Positions 24,122 through 25,554 of a DNA stretch of 25,554 nucleotides are shown piece by piece. The stretch comes from UBA7683 sp964397855. Lineage in GTDB: Bacteria > Patescibacteriota > Saccharimonadia > Saccharimonadales > UBA7683. How positions within the stretch are numbered: the first letter of the stretch is position 1; every line of letters starts with the position of its first letter. The notes under the pieces are model-generated. The model ran no database searches. It had not been told where the DNA came from and saw nothing but the letters and a program-made list of their open reading frames with translations. The DNA lies in the NCBI GenBank assembly GCA_964397855.1, contig CAYNKQ010000017.1, forward strand, positions 1 to 25,554. Reading direction: 5' to 3'. The translations under genes were made by a program, and so were the position numbers.

Positions 24122-25416
24122 TACACGCTCAGTATTTTATTAAACTTTTCTTTTAATCTATTTGTTCGGCCTTCGCTACCAAGTATTGTATCATAGCCAA
24201 CTCGCAGCAAACCGAGTGCAGTAATCAACGTATGGTCAGTTACCCTCCCAGTTGTATCGTTGATATTCATAACCTGAGCTGGATCAATAAGCTCAATAAC
24301 TGGTTTTCGGGTAAACGGAAGGTCTTTGTACCACTTCTGTTCTTTAAGGGCTAGCATAAGTTGTTCTAAACTTGCGCCACCACCACAAAGGAAGATTTTG
24401 TGCGGAAGATGATCGACATTTGTGAATTCACTCAGGGCAAGTTCTACGCCATCAATCCAAACTCCAAGTGTACGATCAATGGCCTTAAGTGCTTTAGTTT
24501 TAGCGCTACTACTAAGCGTATCTTTGCTCAGTTCGATCTTAATCTTTTCAGCCTCTGCATAATCAAGATCAAGTTCTGTGGCAATCGCCTTAGTGAAGGC
24601 CCGACCGCCAATGCCAAACATTTTTGTCCCCTGTACACCACCATCGTCCACCACAGCAATGTCAGTTGTACCACCGCCAATGTCTATAAGAATTGCCGTA
24701 AAGTTACTGGCGGCGTCTGTGCCAATAACTGCACGAGAAACTGCGAACGGCTCAGCCGCAACAGCCATAAGATCAAGATCAAGTTCTGAAGCCGTACGCT
24801 CGAGTGCTCCAATATGCACCATTGGCGCAAAAGCGGTGTAGAGTTGAATGACAATTTCTTTACCCTGGAAGCCAATTGGATTGCTCACCTTGTAAGTATC
24901 AATGTGAATTGAAACAATCGCACTGTTCACCAACTTCACTTCAACATCACGCTTACCGGTCTCTAGCTCAAGTTGCTTCTGGGCGCGCTCTAAAGTTCTC
25001 GCCTGGGCTCTGTCGATAATCAACTCTATCTCTGCACCGTCAAGTGGTCGCTCCGGATTTGGACGACGATACTTAACCGTAGTAGTAAGTCCCTTAACAA
25101 GTTCACCGGCAATGCCGATAACCGCCTGTCGGGCCGTAACACCCGCCATATTTTCAGCCTGCGAAAGCGCTTTTTCACAGTTACCAACAACACCAGCAAT
25201 ATCCGAGATTGCACCAGACTGCATGTCGCTCAAACTCTGGTGCGCCCTACCAACTCCAATAATTTCAAGCTCATCACCATCAACCCTGGCAATAAGCGCT
25301 TTTGCAAATTCAGTTCCTATATCCAGGCTCACTAATAGCTTATCTGAACCTCCGCCAGTAGGAAGCTTTGAAGTAATGTTTTTGAAGTTCTTAAAACTCT
25401 TAATTTTATCAAGCAT
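24121..25416 (-). CDS. PilM/FtsA-like actin-fold ATPase
   Basis: A 431-residue cytoplasmic protein of the actin/Hsp70 ATPase superfamily. It has the phosphate 1 motif VSLDIGTEFAKALI near the start, phosphate 2 ILIDIGGGTTDIAVV in the middle and an adenosine motif IFLCGGGASLEQL. PilM anchors the type IV pilus inner-membrane complex through a short tail of PilN; FtsA tethers FtsZ. The prepilin-like gene in the window and coupling to a single-pass membrane protein favour a PilM-like role, but the long N-terminal extension (1-27) and the partner's different fold leave FtsA-like scaffolding open. First gene of a three-gene overlapping operon. Confidence 0.82.
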   Translation of the reverse strand: MLDKIKSFKNFKNITSKLPTGGGSDKLLVSLDIGTEFAKALIARVDGDELEIIGVGRAHQSLSDMQSGAISDIAGVVGNCEKALSQAENMAGVTARQAVIGIAGELVKGLTTTVKYRRPNPERPLDGAEIELIIDRAQARTLERAQKQLELETGKRDVEVKLVNSAIVSIHIDTYKVSNPIGFQGKEIVIQLYTAFAPMVHIGALERTASELDLDLMAVAAEPFAVSRAVIGTDAASNFTAILIDIGGGTTDIAVVDDGGVQGTKMFGIGGRAFTKAIATELDLDYAEAEKIKIELSKDTLSSSAKTKALKAIDRTLGVWIDGVELALSEFTNVDHLPHKIFLCGGGASLEQLMLALKEQKWYKDLPFTRKPVIELIDPAQVMNINDTTGRVTDHTLITALGLLRVGYDTILGSEGRTNRLKEKFNKILSV

Positions 25417-25427
25417 AATCAGTACTA

Positions 25428-25456
25428 AGTATACTACAGTTCTTTGCTGGTTTGAA
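25428..25456 (-). promoter_or_regulatory. Promoter of the pilM-like operon
   Basis: Minus-strand TTCAAA (25456-25451), 17-nt spacer, TATACT (25433-25428). A start at about 25421 leaves a leader of about 5 nt before ATG 25416, with no ribosome site. Confidence 0.5.
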
Positions 25457-25554
25457 TATGATCAGAAGTCAAAGATCCTCGCGAAGCGAGTTAACTAATC
25501 CACCCATTCAACCAAACCCGAACCCTGGAGGCTGCTTTTTCTTGAGTCAAGGAG
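25457..25554. other. Right edge, unassigned
   Basis: Contains a 5-bp hairpin CTCGC-GAA-GCGAG (about 25478-25490). Two minus-strand frames are open from the edge for about 20 codons before stopping, so the 3' end of another minus-strand gene may lie here, but I cannot choose a frame. Confidence 0.3.

Noticed and set aside
25490..25554. tRNA gene at the right edge (GGTTCGGG on the minus strand)
   Set aside because: The T-loop lacks the conserved A after TTCG and no cloverleaf arms fit.

Overview
The window most likely comes from a Patescibacteria/CPR genome, and Candidatus Saccharibacteria (TM7) is my best guess. This is inferred from gene content, not from a marker gene. Supporting points are small compact genes of medium G+C on both strands, a sortase, a pilM-like / baseplate-J-like / yqgF-mltG cluster beside a type IV pilin-like gene, and UGA used as a true stop (for example in pheA and the first CHR gene), which argues against the UGA=Gly lineages. 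Many -10 boxes lie only 7-11 nt upstream of a start codon, suggesting abundant leaderless mRNAs.

Layout, left to right. 1-2867: the 3' end of an unrecognised gene, then on the minus strand a sortase with an unusual long cytoplasmic tail and the tRNA-U34 hydroxylase TrhO. 2875-7870: a plus-strand block of two paralogous ABC exporters, each preceded by a promoter and a very short ORF starting Met-Ala-Arg, followed by a two-gene CHR (ChrA-like) transporter. 7890-9965: bL25, a DedA membrane protein and an unknown protein. 9973-14583: UvrA (minus), then a PGPGW-like membrane protein, an orphan prephenate dehydratase and a small membrane protein (plus). 14618-17999, minus: exonuclease I, an unidentified structured RNA locus, a CYTH protein and a prepilin-like protein. 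18131-25416, minus: Obg, a LysM/CHAP cell-wall hydrolase, and a tightly overlapping operon of pilM-like, baseplate-J-like and a fused YqgF-MltG protein.

Together the genes cover cell-surface work (sortase, CHAP hydrolase, MltG, pilin and PilM-like proteins, exporters), DNA repair (UvrA, exonuclease I, YqgF) and translation (bL25, TrhO, Obg).

The most unusual part is 16154-16753. It is a G+C-rich, non-coding locus bounded by a perfect 17-nt inverted repeat. It contains nested long-range helices, a UUCG-capped stem and a roughly 30-bp stem, and ends in an intrinsic terminator on the minus strand. At several positions the helices pair as G-U only if the minus strand is transcribed. It shows none of the landmarks I know for RNase P RNA, tmRNA, SRP RNA or 6S RNA. 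A second oddity is the CHAP gene: its signal anchor lies upstream of any ATG/GTG/TTG in frame, and the best-placed start is an AUU codon behind a Shine-Dalgarno sequence.
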